Source of the DNA: Pseudodonghicola xiamenensis DSM 18339
GTDB lineage: Bacteria; Pseudomonadota; Alphaproteobacteria; Rhodobacterales; Rhodobacteraceae
DNA: 64,000 nt
Direction: 5' to 3'
Assembly: GCF_000429365.1 (NCBI RefSeq)
Contig: NZ_AUBS01000002.1
Span: 124,001 to 188,000, forward strand
The first letter of the stretch is position 1. Each line of letters starts with the position of its first letter. Shown in pieces: positions 43,093 through 51,251 of this stretch. A program made the translations under genes and the position numbers. The notes below the pieces were generated by a model. It saw only the letters and a list, made by a program, of their open reading frames with translations, made no database searches and was not told where the DNA came from.

Positions 43093-43760
43093 TCCGGCAT
43101 CCTCGCCCGTGTCATATGCCGCTTGCGCCCGAAGCCCGGCGCGCGTTCCACCGCGAAGCCGGCAGCCTCCAGCCCGCGACGCACGAAACCGGCGGCGGTA
43201 TAGGTCGCGGCCATGCCGCCCGGAGCGGTGTGGCCGGCCACCTCCGCCAGTAGATCGTCGCCCCAGAGTTCGGGATTCTTGGCCGGCGCGAAACCGTCAA
43301 GGAACCAGGCATCCGCGTGGCCTTGCCATGCGGGCAGGGTGACGCGGGCATCGCCCTCGATCATTTCGAAATGCAGCGTGTCCAGCTCCACACGGCCGGT
43401 CCCCGGCCAAACCGCCAGGAACCGCGCCGCCCAGGGGGCGAGGTCGGGAAAGGCCTCCAGCGCCTGCGCCATGTCCACAGGCGCCATCGGAAAGGCCTCG
43501 AAGGTGGTGAAGTTGAGTGCACCCGGCTGACCGCTCTGCTCCCACAACGCCCAGGCCGACAGCAGGTTCAGCCCGGTGCCGAAGCCCAGTTCGGCAATCC
43601 GGAAACCGGGGCGAAACCGCACCGGCAGATCGTTGCCGGCCAGGAAGACATGCCGCGTCTCCGCCATCCCATTTTCCAGCGAGAAATAAGGGTCGTCGAA
43701 TCGCGTCGAGACCGGCACGCCGCCGTCGCGCCATATGAGTTCCGCCCGCTGGTCGGCCAT
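43089..43760 (-). CDS. mnmD: tRNA (5-methylaminomethyl-2-thiouridine)(34)-methyltransferase MnmD
   Basis: A 223-aa SAM-dependent methyltransferase corresponding to the N-terminal half of E. coli MnmC. It has the DDPYFSLENGMAETRHVFLAGNDL N-terminus, SAM-binding ELGFGTGLNLLSAW, FLDGFAPAKNPELW and the C-terminal GFGRKRHMTRARM. It methylates nm5s2U34 to mnm5s2U34 in Glu, Lys and other tRNAs. I chose the ATG at 43760 because the upstream extension is Pro/Arg-rich and not conserved. A DAO-type flavoprotein that could supply the MnmC oxidase half is divergent, 56 bp away. Confidence 0.93.
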   Translation of the reverse strand: MADQRAELIWRDGGVPVSTRFDDPYFSLENGMAETRHVFLAGNDLPVRFRPGFRIAELGFGTGLNLLSAWALWEQSGQPGALNFTTFEAFPMAPVDMAQALEAFPDLAPWAARFLAVWPGTGRVELDTLHFEMIEGDARVTLPAWQGHADAWFLDGFAPAKNPELWGDDLLAEVAGHTAPGGMAATYTAAGFVRRGLEAAGFAVERAPGFGRKRHMTRARMPE

Positions 43761-43816
43761 TCGAATTTTCCGTAAGACAGTCAAGAACGGCGCGACATTG
43801 AAGAAAGGCGGCGACG

Positions 43817-44860
43817 ATGGCAATGGCGGATGTGACGATCTTCGGCGCGGGGGCCTTCGGGCTGGCAACCGCCTGGGCCTGTGCTCGGCGCGGGGCAAAG
43901 GTGCGGGTGATCGATCCCTTCGGTCCCGGCGCCGGCGCCTCCGGCGGACTGGTCGGCGCCCTCGCCCCCCATGTGCCCGAGAATTGGAACGACAAGAAGG
44001 CGTTCCAGCTCGACAGCCTGCTGATGGCCGAAGACTTCTGGACTGGGGTCGAGGCGACGGGCGGCACCAGCACCGGCTATGGCCGCACCGGCCGGCTGCA
44101 GCCGATCGCCGACGCGCGTGCGCTGGAGCTGGCCCGCGCCCGCGAGATCACCGCGACCGAACTGTGGCAGGATCGCGCCACCTGGACCGTGCGCCCGACG
44201 GAGGACTTCGGCCCCTGGGCACCGCCATCGCCCACGGGCCTCGTAATCCACGATACCCTCAGCGCCCGCATGCACCCACGCCGCGCCTGCGCCGCGCTGG
44301 TCGCGGCGCTCAAGGCCAAGGGGGCCGAGATCGTGACCGAAGGCGCGGGAGAGGGTCAGGTGCTCCACGCCACCGGCGCCGCCGGCCTGGCGGAACTTTC
44401 CGCCCATTTCGGCAAGGTGGTGGGCAATGCGGTCAAGGGACAGGCGGCACTCCTCGCCTATGACGCCGGCCCCAAGGCGCCGCAACTTTTCGCCGATACG
44501 GTCCATATCGTGCCCCATGCCGATGGCACCCTGGCGATCGGCTCTACCAGCGAGCGGGACTTCGACGATGCGACCGCGACCGACACCCAGCTTGACACGG
44601 TGATCGCCCGCGCCATCGCCGCCATGCCGGTGCTCGCCGATGTGCCGGTGATCGAACGCTGGGCCGGGCTGCGCCCCCGCAGCAAGTCGCGTGCGCCGAT
44701 GCTGGGCGCGCATCCGCTGCACCCAGGCCAATTCATCGCCAATGGCGGTTTCAAGATCGGCTTTGGCATGGCCCCCAAGGTGGCCGAGGTAATGGCCGAT
44801 CTGATGCTCGACGGGCGCGATGCCATCCCCGACGCCTTCCGACCAGAGGCCTCGCTGTGA
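43817..44860 (+). CDS. FAD-dependent oxidoreductase, probable MnmC oxidase-domain homologue
   Basis: A 347-aa DAO-fold flavoprotein with FAD-binding FGAGAFGLATAWACARRG near the N-terminus and GASGGLVGALAPHVPENW, a form seen in MnmC(o) domains. The C-terminal FIANGGFKIGFGMAPKVAEVMADLML is the second FAD-contact region. Divergence from mnmD suggests that it removes the carboxymethyl group of cmnm5s2U34 before MnmD acts, as the C-terminal half of MnmC does. A plain D-amino acid or sarcosine oxidase-like activity is the alternative. It overlaps the VOC gene by 4 nt. Confidence 0.82.
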   Translation: MAMADVTIFGAGAFGLATAWACARRGAKVRVIDPFGPGAGASGGLVGALAPHVPENWNDKKAFQLDSLLMAEDFWTGVEATGGTSTGYGRTGRLQPIADARALELARAREITATELWQDRATWTVRPTEDFGPWAPPSPTGLVIHDTLSARMHPRRACAALVAALKAKGAEIVTEGAGEGQVLHATGAAGLAELSAHFGKVVGNAVKGQAALLAYDAGPKAPQLFADTVHIVPHADGTLAIGSTSERDFDDATATDTQLDTVIARAIAAMPVLADVPVIERWAGLRPRSKSRAPMLGAHPLHPGQFIANGGFKIGFGMAPKVAEVMADLMLDGRDAIPDAFRPEASL

Positions 44861-45261
44861 CCACCCCCCGCCTCACCGCGCTCGACCATCTGGTCCTGAC
44901 AGTGACGGATATCGACACGACGGTCGACTTCTATACTGATGCACTCGGCATGCGGATCGAGGTTTTTCATCCCGCCGACGGCAGCCGCCGCACCGCGCTG
45001 ATCTTCGGGCACCAGAAGATCAACCTGCACCCCGCCGCCGCCCCCTTCGATCCGAAGGCCGCCCAGCCCGGCCCCGGAACGGCAGACCTCTGTTTCCTGA
45101 CCGAGACACCGCTTACCGACTGGCAGGCCCATCTCGCCGCCCGCGGCATCCCGATCGAAGAGGGCCCTGTCCGCCGCACCGGCGCCAACGGCCCGATCCT
45201 GTCGCTCTACATCCGCGACCCCGACGGCAATCTGATCGAGATCGCGACGCCGATCATCTGA
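44857..45261 (+). CDS. VOC (glyoxalase-fold) family protein
   Basis: A 134-aa vicinal oxygen chelate protein with two beta-alpha-beta-beta-beta units. LDHLVLTVTDIDTTVDFYTDALGMR carries the first metal His, and SLYIRDPDGNLIEI the last acidic ligand (Glu). It starts with GTG overlapping the stop of the FAD oxidase gene (GTGA). Relatives include glyoxalase I, fosfomycin resistance and dioxygenase proteins; the activity here is unknown. Confidence 0.9.
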   Translation: MTTPRLTALDHLVLTVTDIDTTVDFYTDALGMRIEVFHPADGSRRTALIFGHQKINLHPAAAPFDPKAAQPGPGTADLCFLTETPLTDWQAHLAARGIPIEEGPVRRTGANGPILSLYIRDPDGNLIEIATPII

Positions 45262-45274
45262 CCTCGCGCCCCTC

Positions 45275-45324
45275 CTTCGATCTGGTCCAAATATCCTGGG
45301 GGTCCGGGGGCAAAGCCCCCGGCG
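45275..45324 (+). repeat. Dispersed intergenic repeat, copy C
   Basis: TTCGATCTGG, then TCCAAATATCCTGGGGG, then the hairpin CCGGGGGCAAAGCCCCCGG. It is a degenerate 5' part with a strong 3' stem-loop, between the convergent VOC and FMN reductase genes. Confidence 0.75.
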
Positions 45325-45336
45325 TGCGGGGCAGGC

Positions 45337-45879
45337 TCAGCCCCTGATCTCGGCGCGCAGCTTCTGCATCAGCTTCTCCAGCGTCGCGGCATAGCGATCG
45401 CTGATCAACCGGCCCTCGGCATCGAACTGATTGCGACAATCGGCGACATGCAGCTCCGGCCCGGTCAGCAGACGAGGCTGGAACGGGGTGAGAAAACCAC
45501 GCAGCACCATCTGCGACCGCTCGCCACCGGCGCGCCCTTCGGCCGAGGACATCACCGCCACTGGCGTGTCGATCCAGGGATTATTCGCCGTCCGGCTGAC
45601 CCAGTCGAGCGCATTCTTCAGCACTCCCGAGGGACCCTTGTTATATTCCGGAGTGGAAATCACCACCGCATCGGCCGCAGCAATCTGATCGGCCAGCCGC
45701 TGCACCACATCGGGAATGCCCGCGCTCTGCTCAAGATCGCCATCATAGAGCGGCAGCGCCAGATCGGCCTCGATAAAATCGGCCGGACCGAAGGCCCTCG
45801 CAGCCTCGCGGATCAACATGCGATTGGTCGACTCGCGGCGGAGCGCGCCGGCGAGACCCAGAAGGGTAAGAGCAGTCAT
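45337..45879 (-). CDS. NADPH-dependent FMN reductase family protein
   Basis: A 180-aa flavodoxin-like protein. It has LAGALRRESTNRMLIREAAR at the N-terminus for FMN phosphate binding, and STPEYNKGPSGVLKNALDWVSR, the diagnostic segment of the ChrR/YieF/azoreductase-like group. It reduces quinones, chromate or free FMN using NAD(P)H. The actual substrate is unknown. It stands alone on the - strand. Confidence 0.92.
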   Translation of the reverse strand: MTALTLLGLAGALRRESTNRMLIREAARAFGPADFIEADLALPLYDGDLEQSAGIPDVVQRLADQIAAADAVVISTPEYNKGPSGVLKNALDWVSRTANNPWIDTPVAVMSSAEGRAGGERSQMVLRGFLTPFQPRLLTGPELHVADCRNQFDAEGRLISDRYAATLEKLMQKLRAEIRG

Positions 45880-45994
45880 TCAGATTCAATCCTTATCGCA
45901 TTAAGCTATCGGACCCAGCCTAGACCGCCCCGCCGCCCGGCGCCACCGTGGCGCCGGGCCAGCCCGTCTTACCTGGTCACCTTGCGGCCCCAGC

Positions 45995-46657
45995 TCATTT
46001 GGTCGGGATCATCACGATTTCGACCCGACGGTTCCGGGCCTTGCCCTCGGCCGTCAGGTTCGAGGCGACCGGCTGTTCCTCGCCGCGCCCGATGGTGGTG
46101 AGGCGGGTGTAGGAGATGCCATCGGCTTGCAGGATATCGGCCACGGCACTTGCCCGGCGGCGCGACAGGCCAACGTTATAGGCCGCGTCGCCATCGCTGT
46201 CGGTGTGCCCGATCACCTGCACCAGCATGTCGGGATAGCGTTGCAGATGCTGGGCGACCGTATCCAGATCGGCCCGCAGCGCCGGACGCACGGTGAAACT
46301 GTCGGTGGCAAAGGTGATGTCGTTGGGCAGGGTCAACACCAACTGGTTGCCGGTATTGACGACGGTGATGCCGTCGCTGGCGAGCTGCTGACGCAGCTCC
46401 GCCGCCTGCTTGTCGAGCGACTGGCCAACGGCCGCCCCCAGAATGGTGCCCACAGCGGCTCCGCCCAACACGGCGGTGGTCTTGTGCGAGGAATTCGACA
46501 CCGCACCGATCCCCGCCCCCAGCAGGCCGCCGATCAGCGCCCCGTTCTTGGTCTTGGCATTGGGATCGTTCGAGCTGAGCAATTGCGTGTCGGTACAGGC
46601 GCCCAGCAGGACGGCGGCACAAAGCGTTACCGCGGTGGAGGTCTTCAGGAAGGTCAT
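45995..46657 (-). CDS. OmpA family lipoprotein (YiaD-like)
   Basis: A 220-aa lipoprotein with lipobox LLGAC (signal peptidase II site near Cys21). A glycine-zipper segment follows (GALIGGLLGAGIGAVSN ... GGAAVGTILGAAVG, about 41-80). The C-terminal OmpA domain (about 110-218) binds peptidoglycan, with GHTDSDGDAAYNVGLSRRRA and the RNRRVEIVM end. It should link the outer membrane to the cell wall. I chose the ATG at 46657 because it places the signal peptide first. Confidence 0.93.
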   Translation of the reverse strand: MTFLKTSTAVTLCAAVLLGACTDTQLLSSNDPNAKTKNGALIGGLLGAGIGAVSNSSHKTTAVLGGAAVGTILGAAVGQSLDKQAAELRQQLASDGITVVNTGNQLVLTLPNDITFATDSFTVRPALRADLDTVAQHLQRYPDMLVQVIGHTDSDGDAAYNVGLSRRRASAVADILQADGISYTRLTTIGRGEEQPVASNLTAEGKARNRRVEIVMIPTK

Positions 46658-46814
46658 CAGCTTGCCTCTTGTGGTCTTATCCCGTCCAGGCGGGATATTG
46701 CAGGCAATATCGAGCCTCGGACCGGCTCTCTCAAGCACTGAGCGGATGATTTCGGCGAAATGCCGCCCATGTGATCATGCGCCCAGAGCCCGGCGGGCGG
46801 GGTCGGCGGCACGA

Positions 46815-47504
46815 TCAGGGGCTGAAGATGTAATTCCAGTCCTCCTGTTCGCGCCAGAGCTTGCGCAGCGCCGCCGCCTCCCCGGCAAAGCTCTGATCCA
46901 GAAGGTCGGCCCCCAGCATCCGGTCGGTGCGAAAATGGCGAAAGCCGCCGCGCAACTCGCACCAGCCGGCCAGAAGGGTGCACTCGACGTGATAGATCAG
47001 CCCCAGCGGCCGCAGCACCCGGGTGGTCTGCTGCCCCTCCTTGTCGACATAGGTCAGCCTGAGCTTGCGCGCCCCGCGCACCGCCCGGCGCAACAGCGCG
47101 GTCGAGACGCAGGCCAGTTCCGGATCGTCCTGCGGCGCGCCCCAGGGCGCCACCTGCAGCCAGTCGGCCGCGTCATGAACATTGGCAATCTTGCGGCTGA
47201 CCCTGGCCGCGGCCTGTTGCAGGGCCCCGTCACCGGTACGGATCAACATGGCCAGGCCGACATGCAGCGCCTCGATCTCCTCCTCGTCAAAATTCAGCGG
47301 CGGCAGATCGTATCCCTTGCGCAGCATATACCCCACGCCGGCCTCGCCCTCGACCGGGGTGCGCATCGCCTGAAGCGCCGCGATGTCGCGATAGACCGTG
47401 CGTTTGGACACTTCGAGCTTGTCGGCCAGATCCTCGGCCCGGATCGGCACACGGGCGGCGCGCAAGATCTGGATGATTTCGAACAAGCGGTTGCTGCGGG
47501 GCAT
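46815..47504 (-). CDS. YafY-type transcriptional regulator with HTH and WYL domains
   Basis: A 229-aa regulator. The N-terminal HTH_11 (SNRLFEIIQILRAARVPIRAEDLADKLEVSKRTVYRDIAALQ) is followed by a WYL-type sensor domain (about 135-200) with RVLRPLGLIYHVECTLLAGWCELRGGFRHFRTDRM. These proteins bind ligands or nucleotides through WYL. I chose the ATG at 47504 at the start of the HTH. It is divergent from a small gene, with two TGTCAG inverted repeats between them. Confidence 0.93.
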   Translation of the reverse strand: MPRSNRLFEIIQILRAARVPIRAEDLADKLEVSKRTVYRDIAALQAMRTPVEGEAGVGYMLRKGYDLPPLNFDEEEIEALHVGLAMLIRTGDGALQQAAARVSRKIANVHDAADWLQVAPWGAPQDDPELACVSTALLRRAVRGARKLRLTYVDKEGQQTTRVLRPLGLIYHVECTLLAGWCELRGGFRHFRTDRMLGADLLDQSFAGEAAALRKLWREQEDWNYIFSP

Positions 47505-47533
47505 TGCGAAAGGTCCATGCAGGTCTGTCGGCG

Positions 47534-47582
47534 TGTCAGTCTGCTGACATCCTAGCATGGCCCACTGACAACATGCTGTCAG
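47534..47582. promoter_or_regulatory. Two TGTCAG inverted repeats, putative WYL-regulator operators
   Basis: TGTCAG-TCTG-CTGACA (47534-47549) and CTGACA-ACATGC-TGTCAG (47565-47582) lie between the divergent regulator and small gene. Four copies of one hexamer in 49 bp point to cooperative regulator binding. Confidence 0.6.
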
Positions 47583-47624
47583 CAGCGATCGGGTTTTCTC
47601 GGCTCAACAGACAGGAGAAAACCG

Positions 47625-47873
47625 ATGTGTTCTTATGATTGGATCGTGATGATCACCCTCGGGCTCGACCGTTGGGAACAGGAACGGCGCCCCAGCCCGC
47701 ACGAGATCGAGCTGCGCGTGATCCGCAAGCTGCATGAGGCGCGCAAGGCGACCGAGCTCCCGTCAGGACCCAAGGGCTGGCGGCGCTGGCTGCGATGGCG
47801 GGATCAGCCGGCGGCTTGTCCCCGCCCCTCGTCACGGGCCACGCCACGGTCATCCTCCCGCGCGGCCTCATAG
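47625..47873 (+). CDS. Small hypothetical protein divergent from the WYL regulator
   Basis: An 82-aa frame starting MCSYDWIVMITLGLDRWEQE, with a well-placed AGGAG 7 nt before the ATG and operator-like repeats upstream. The N-terminal 60 residues are rich in charged and aromatic residues. The last 20 residues (PRPSSRATPRSSSRAAS) are low complexity and run over the 3' end of the convergent AraC-Ogt gene. I do not recognise a family. The translation signals and divergent operator make it likely to be expressed and controlled by the neighbouring regulator. Confidence 0.55.
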   Translation: MCSYDWIVMITLGLDRWEQERRPSPHEIELRVIRKLHEARKATELPSGPKGWRRWLRWRDQPAACPRPSSRATPRSSSRAAS

Positions 47874-48724
47874 GCCAGCATGACGCGCTTGACCGGCAGC
47901 CCCCAGTGATAGCCGCCAAGCCCGCCGGATTTGCGCAAGGCCCGATGGCAGGGGATCAGCCACCCCACCGGGTTACGCCCGACCGCCGTTCCCACCGCGC
48001 GCACCGCGCGCGGCGCGCCGATCGACTGGGCGATCTCGGAATAGGTGGTGACATGGCCCGAGGGGATGCGCAGCAGCGCTTCCCAGACCTTGATCTGCAG
48101 CGGCGAGCCGATCATGTGCAGCGCGGTTTCCCCCTTTTGCTCAAACGCGGCCTCGACCAGCGGGCGCAACCGGCCAGCATCCTCGACGAACTCCGCCTCT
48201 GGCCAGCGACCGCGCAAATCGGCCATCGCTGCCTCCGGCCCGGTCTCGGCGGCGAAGGCCAGACCGCACAGGCCCTTTTCGGTTCCCATCGCCAACGCCG
48301 GGCCGAAGGGGCTATCGAACCAGCCCCAAAAGATCGTCAGCCCGGCCCCGTGGCGGGCGTATTCCCCGGGGCTCATCGCCTCCCACCTGAGAAACAGGTC
48401 GTGCAGCCTCCCGCCGCCCGACAGCCCCACCGCATGTGCCGTCTCCAGCGTCGTAAACCGTTCCCGCAGCAGCGATTTTGCCTGCCCCAGCCGCAGATAT
48501 TGTTCGAATTTCTTCGGCGACACCCCCGCCCAGCGCGAAAACAGCCGCTGGAAATGCGCCGGGCTCATCGACACCTGCGCGGCGAGCTCCTCCAGCGACA
48601 GGGCTTCTCCACCGGCTTGCTGAGTACGGTCGATCAGCTCGATCGCCCGGCGCATCACATTGAAATGATAGCTCTGCTCTCCCATCTCGCCGCCCCGCCC
48701 GATCGCTGTCTGAACGCTCATCAT
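47804..48724 (-). CDS. AraC-type HTH / methylated-DNA--protein-cysteine methyltransferase fusion (Ada-like)
   Basis: A 306-aa protein. Residues about 15-110 form an AraC HTH (SLEELAAQVSMSPAHFQRLFSRWAGVSPKKFEQYLR). Residues about 140-290 form an O6-methylguanine-DNA methyltransferase with SPLQIKVWEALLRIPSGHVTTYSEIA and the acceptor Cys in IPCHRAL. The Ada N-terminal zinc phosphotriester domain is absent, so methyl-sensing must differ from E. coli Ada. I chose the ATG at 48724, with GGGAG upstream. It directly reverses O6-alkylguanine and probably regulates alkylation repair genes. Confidence 0.93.
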   Translation of the reverse strand: MMSVQTAIGRGGEMGEQSYHFNVMRRAIELIDRTQQAGGEALSLEELAAQVSMSPAHFQRLFSRWAGVSPKKFEQYLRLGQAKSLLRERFTTLETAHAVGLSGGGRLHDLFLRWEAMSPGEYARHGAGLTIFWGWFDSPFGPALAMGTEKGLCGLAFAAETGPEAAMADLRGRWPEAEFVEDAGRLRPLVEAAFEQKGETALHMIGSPLQIKVWEALLRIPSGHVTTYSEIAQSIGAPRAVRAVGTAVGRNPVGWLIPCHRALRKSGGLGGYHWGLPVKRVMLAYEAAREDDRGVARDEGRGQAAG

Positions 48725-48838
48725 CCGCTCCCTTTCTCTCGCGGAATAAGGTAGGGCCTGCCCGAAGACGAAGCGACCCGAATATTGCGCATTGGCCCGC
48801 GAAGGCCGATACCATGCGGACGCGAAAGATAGGGATAT

Positions 48839-49735
48839 ATGGCGATGACAATCCTGATGGCCGCGGTCGATGCCGCAGGGCACAGCCTGCACGATACCGC
48901 CGGCGCGGCGATTCTGCCGTGGTGGAGCGTGACCAAGACGGCGATTGCCGCGCTTGTGCTGCGCGACGCCGAACGCGGACTGATCGCATTGGACACACTG
49001 CTGCCCGGTCGCCCCTATACCCCGCGCCAGCTTTTGCAACACCGTGCCGGCCTGGGCGATTACGCCAGCCTGCCCTCCTATCGAGCGGCGGCGGCAACCG
49101 ACGAAGAGCCCTGGCCGGTGGACGAGCTGCTGCGACAGGCCGGTGCCAAGACATTACGCTATATCCCCGGCGCCGGCTGGGCCTATTCCAACATCGGCTA
49201 TCTGCTGCTGCGACAGATGCTGGAACAAACCCACGAGGCACAGCTGTCCACGCTGATACGGGACAGCATCCTGGCGCCGCTGGGTCTCAACGCCCGGCTG
49301 GCCAAGACCCGCGCTGATTTCACCGCCCTGCACTGGCCGGCGGCGCAGCATTATCACCCCGGCTGGGTCTATCACGGCTGCCTGATCGGCACGGCGCGCG
49401 AAGCAGCGCTGATGATGCAGATGATCCTGCAAGGCGACCTGCTGTCACCGGACATGCGTGCCCTGATGCGCACACCGGCAATGGAGGGCCCCGCCATCCC
49501 CGGCCGCCCCTGGAGCGCGACCGGCTATGGCATGGGGCTGATGCTGGGGGCGGCACCCGGGGTCGGCGCTGCCCTGGGCCACAGCGGCAGTGGGCCCTTC
49601 GCCGCGAATTACGTCGGCTGTTTTCCCGACAAGCTGCCCGGGGTGACACTGGCGGCCTTCTGTGACGGCCCCGACAGCGCCCCGGCCGAGCAGGCCGCCA
49701 TCGCCCTGGCCGATAAGGTCGCGACCACGGTGTGA
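48839..49735 (+). CDS. Serine hydrolase, beta-lactamase (class C-like) family
   Basis: A 298-aa serine hydrolase. SVTK (Ser30-x-x-Lys33) is the nucleophile motif, YSN in GWAYSNIGY the second motif, and HSGSG the third-motif equivalent. Two features argue against true beta-lactamase: the lack of a signal peptide and the short N-terminus before the SxxK motif. It may be an esterase or D-aminopeptidase-like enzyme. It is divergent from the AraC-Ogt gene. The start could be the second ATG at 48845. Confidence 0.85.
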   Translation: MAMTILMAAVDAAGHSLHDTAGAAILPWWSVTKTAIAALVLRDAERGLIALDTLLPGRPYTPRQLLQHRAGLGDYASLPSYRAAAATDEEPWPVDELLRQAGAKTLRYIPGAGWAYSNIGYLLLRQMLEQTHEAQLSTLIRDSILAPLGLNARLAKTRADFTALHWPAAQHYHPGWVYHGCLIGTAREAALMMQMILQGDLLSPDMRALMRTPAMEGPAIPGRPWSATGYGMGLMLGAAPGVGAALGHSGSGPFAANYVGCFPDKLPGVTLAAFCDGPDSAPAEQAAIALADKVATTV

Positions 49736-49745
49736 TCCCCCGCCG

Positions 49746-50492
49746 CTACTGCCATGAGGCGAGACAGCGATAAAGCGCTCTGCGCCAGGCGGGGCGGCGA
49801 CGCACCTCTTCGACCAGGCGCTCCCTGACTCCGGCGAAAACTTCATGGGCGTTCTCGGTGATGATCTCACCATGCGCCATCAGAATGCGTTCAAACGGCC
49901 ATGCGGCAATGGCCTCCATTCCCGCCTGCGCGGCCTCGGCGTCATCGGTATACATGCGGAATTCGGGCGACGGCAGCGGCCGACCCAGGATGCGCCCGGC
50001 CCGCGCAGCTGCCCGGGCAAGCCCCCCAGACATTGTGGTCTTGGTGACATTCTCCACCAGATCAGCCAAAATCAGCGTCCTGCTGGCCCGATGAAAGAAC
50101 GCAACTTCCGAGAAAAACAGATTGCCCCGGGTCAGATGCTGGTCCAGCACCGGCGCCCAATCCGGATGCGGCGCATCGCCAAGCGTGCCGGCATATACCA
50201 GTCCGGGCAACCGCTCAGGCAAGCCGGGGCTGGCCCAGATCTGCGCTCCGGGAAAGGTGGCGGCCATGCCCGGCAATCCCTGATTATGGATCTTGTTGGG
50301 CGAAATCAGATGCCGCACCGGCCCCAGCGCCCGCAGCGCCCCAAGCAAGGACGGGGAAGGCAAGAGCGGGGAAATCACCGCGCAGCCGCCGCCGGGCAGC
50401 GCCACCACGCTCATCCTGGTCATCAACCGGGCGCCATAAAAGCGCACCTCGCCCTCGGCATAGCTCAGCCCCTGGCCGATCTCGGTCAACAT
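49746..50492 (-). CDS. DUF4336 family (MBL-like) protein
   Basis: A 248-aa protein resembling the DUF4336 group, a degenerate MBL fold. It has GQGLSYAEGEVRFYGARLMTRMSVVAL at the start, PVRHLISPNKIHNQGL replacing the normal HxHxDH, and FERILMAHGEII near the C-terminus. The classical zinc motif is not intact, so enzymatic activity is uncertain. The stop lies 10 bp from the convergent serine hydrolase. Confidence 0.8.
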   Translation of the reverse strand: MLTEIGQGLSYAEGEVRFYGARLMTRMSVVALPGGGCAVISPLLPSPSLLGALRALGPVRHLISPNKIHNQGLPGMAATFPGAQIWASPGLPERLPGLVYAGTLGDAPHPDWAPVLDQHLTRGNLFFSEVAFFHRASRTLILADLVENVTKTTMSGGLARAAARAGRILGRPLPSPEFRMYTDDAEAAQAGMEAIAAWPFERILMAHGEIITENAHEVFAGVRERLVEEVRRRPAWRRALYRCLASWQ

Positions 50493-50606
50493 ATCCGCCC
50501 CTCCGCCGCCGGACTTGCCGGCAACAGTGCCAGCCCGTCGCCCCGGGCACAATCGCCCCACGCTTTCACGTTGCACGATGCCGCGACCCACGGCATTAAG
50601 TTCCAG

Positions 50607-51251
50607 ATGGCAAAGCAGCTCGATTATCATACGATCCGCGAGATCTTCACCCGGTTCCAGGCCCGGGAACCCGAACCCAAGGGCGAATTGGAACATGTCA
50701 ACGCCTATACCCTGCTGGTCGCGGTGGCGCTGTCGGCACAGGCGACCGATGCCGGGGTGAACAAGGCCACGCGAAACCTGTTCCCGATCGCCGACACGCC
50801 GCAAAAGATGCTCGAGCTGGGCGAAGATCGGCTGATCGAGCAGATCAAGACGATCGGGCTTTACCGCAACAAGGCCAGGAACGTGATGAAGCTGTCGAAG
50901 ATCCTCGTCGAGGACTATGACGGCATCGTCCCCAACTCCCGCGCCGCGCTGCAATCGCTGCCCGGCGTGGGGCGCAAGACCGCCAATGTGGTGCTGAACA
51001 TGTGGTGGCACTATCCGGCACAGGCGGTCGATACCCATATCTTCCGGGTCGGCAACCGCAGCGGCATCTGCCCGGGCAAGACTGTCGATGTGGTAGAACG
51101 CGCCATCGAAGACAATGTGCCGGTGGATTTCCAACAGCACGCCCATCACTGGCTGATCCTGCATGGCCGCTATCACTGCAAGGCGCGCAAACCGCTTTGT
51201 GGCACCTGCCTGATCCGCGATCTCTGCCAATTCGAGGACAAGAACCTATGA
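50607..51251 (+). CDS. nth: Endonuclease III
   Basis: A 214-aa DNA glycosylase/AP lyase that removes oxidised pyrimidines. LPGVGRKTANVVL is the helix-hairpin-helix with catalytic Lys124, and VDTHIFRV gives Asp142 (E. coli 120 and 138). The 4Fe-4S ligands are at the C-terminus (C-x6-C-x2-C-x5-C in CKARKPLCGTCLIRDLC). I chose the ATG at 50607 for family length. It overlaps the PfkB kinase gene by 4 nt. Confidence 0.97.
   Translation: MAKQLDYHTIREIFTRFQAREPEPKGELEHVNAYTLLVAVALSAQATDAGVNKATRNLFPIADTPQKMLELGEDRLIEQIKTIGLYRNKARNVMKLSKILVEDYDGIVPNSRAALQSLPGVGRKTANVVLNMWWHYPAQAVDTHIFRVGNRSGICPGKTVDVVERAIEDNVPVDFQQHAHHWLILHGRYHCKARKPLCGTCLIRDLCQFEDKNL

Noticed and set aside
48839-49735. A second true beta-lactamase
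   Set aside because: It has SxxK and YxN motifs but no signal peptide, so it is called only a serine hydrolase.
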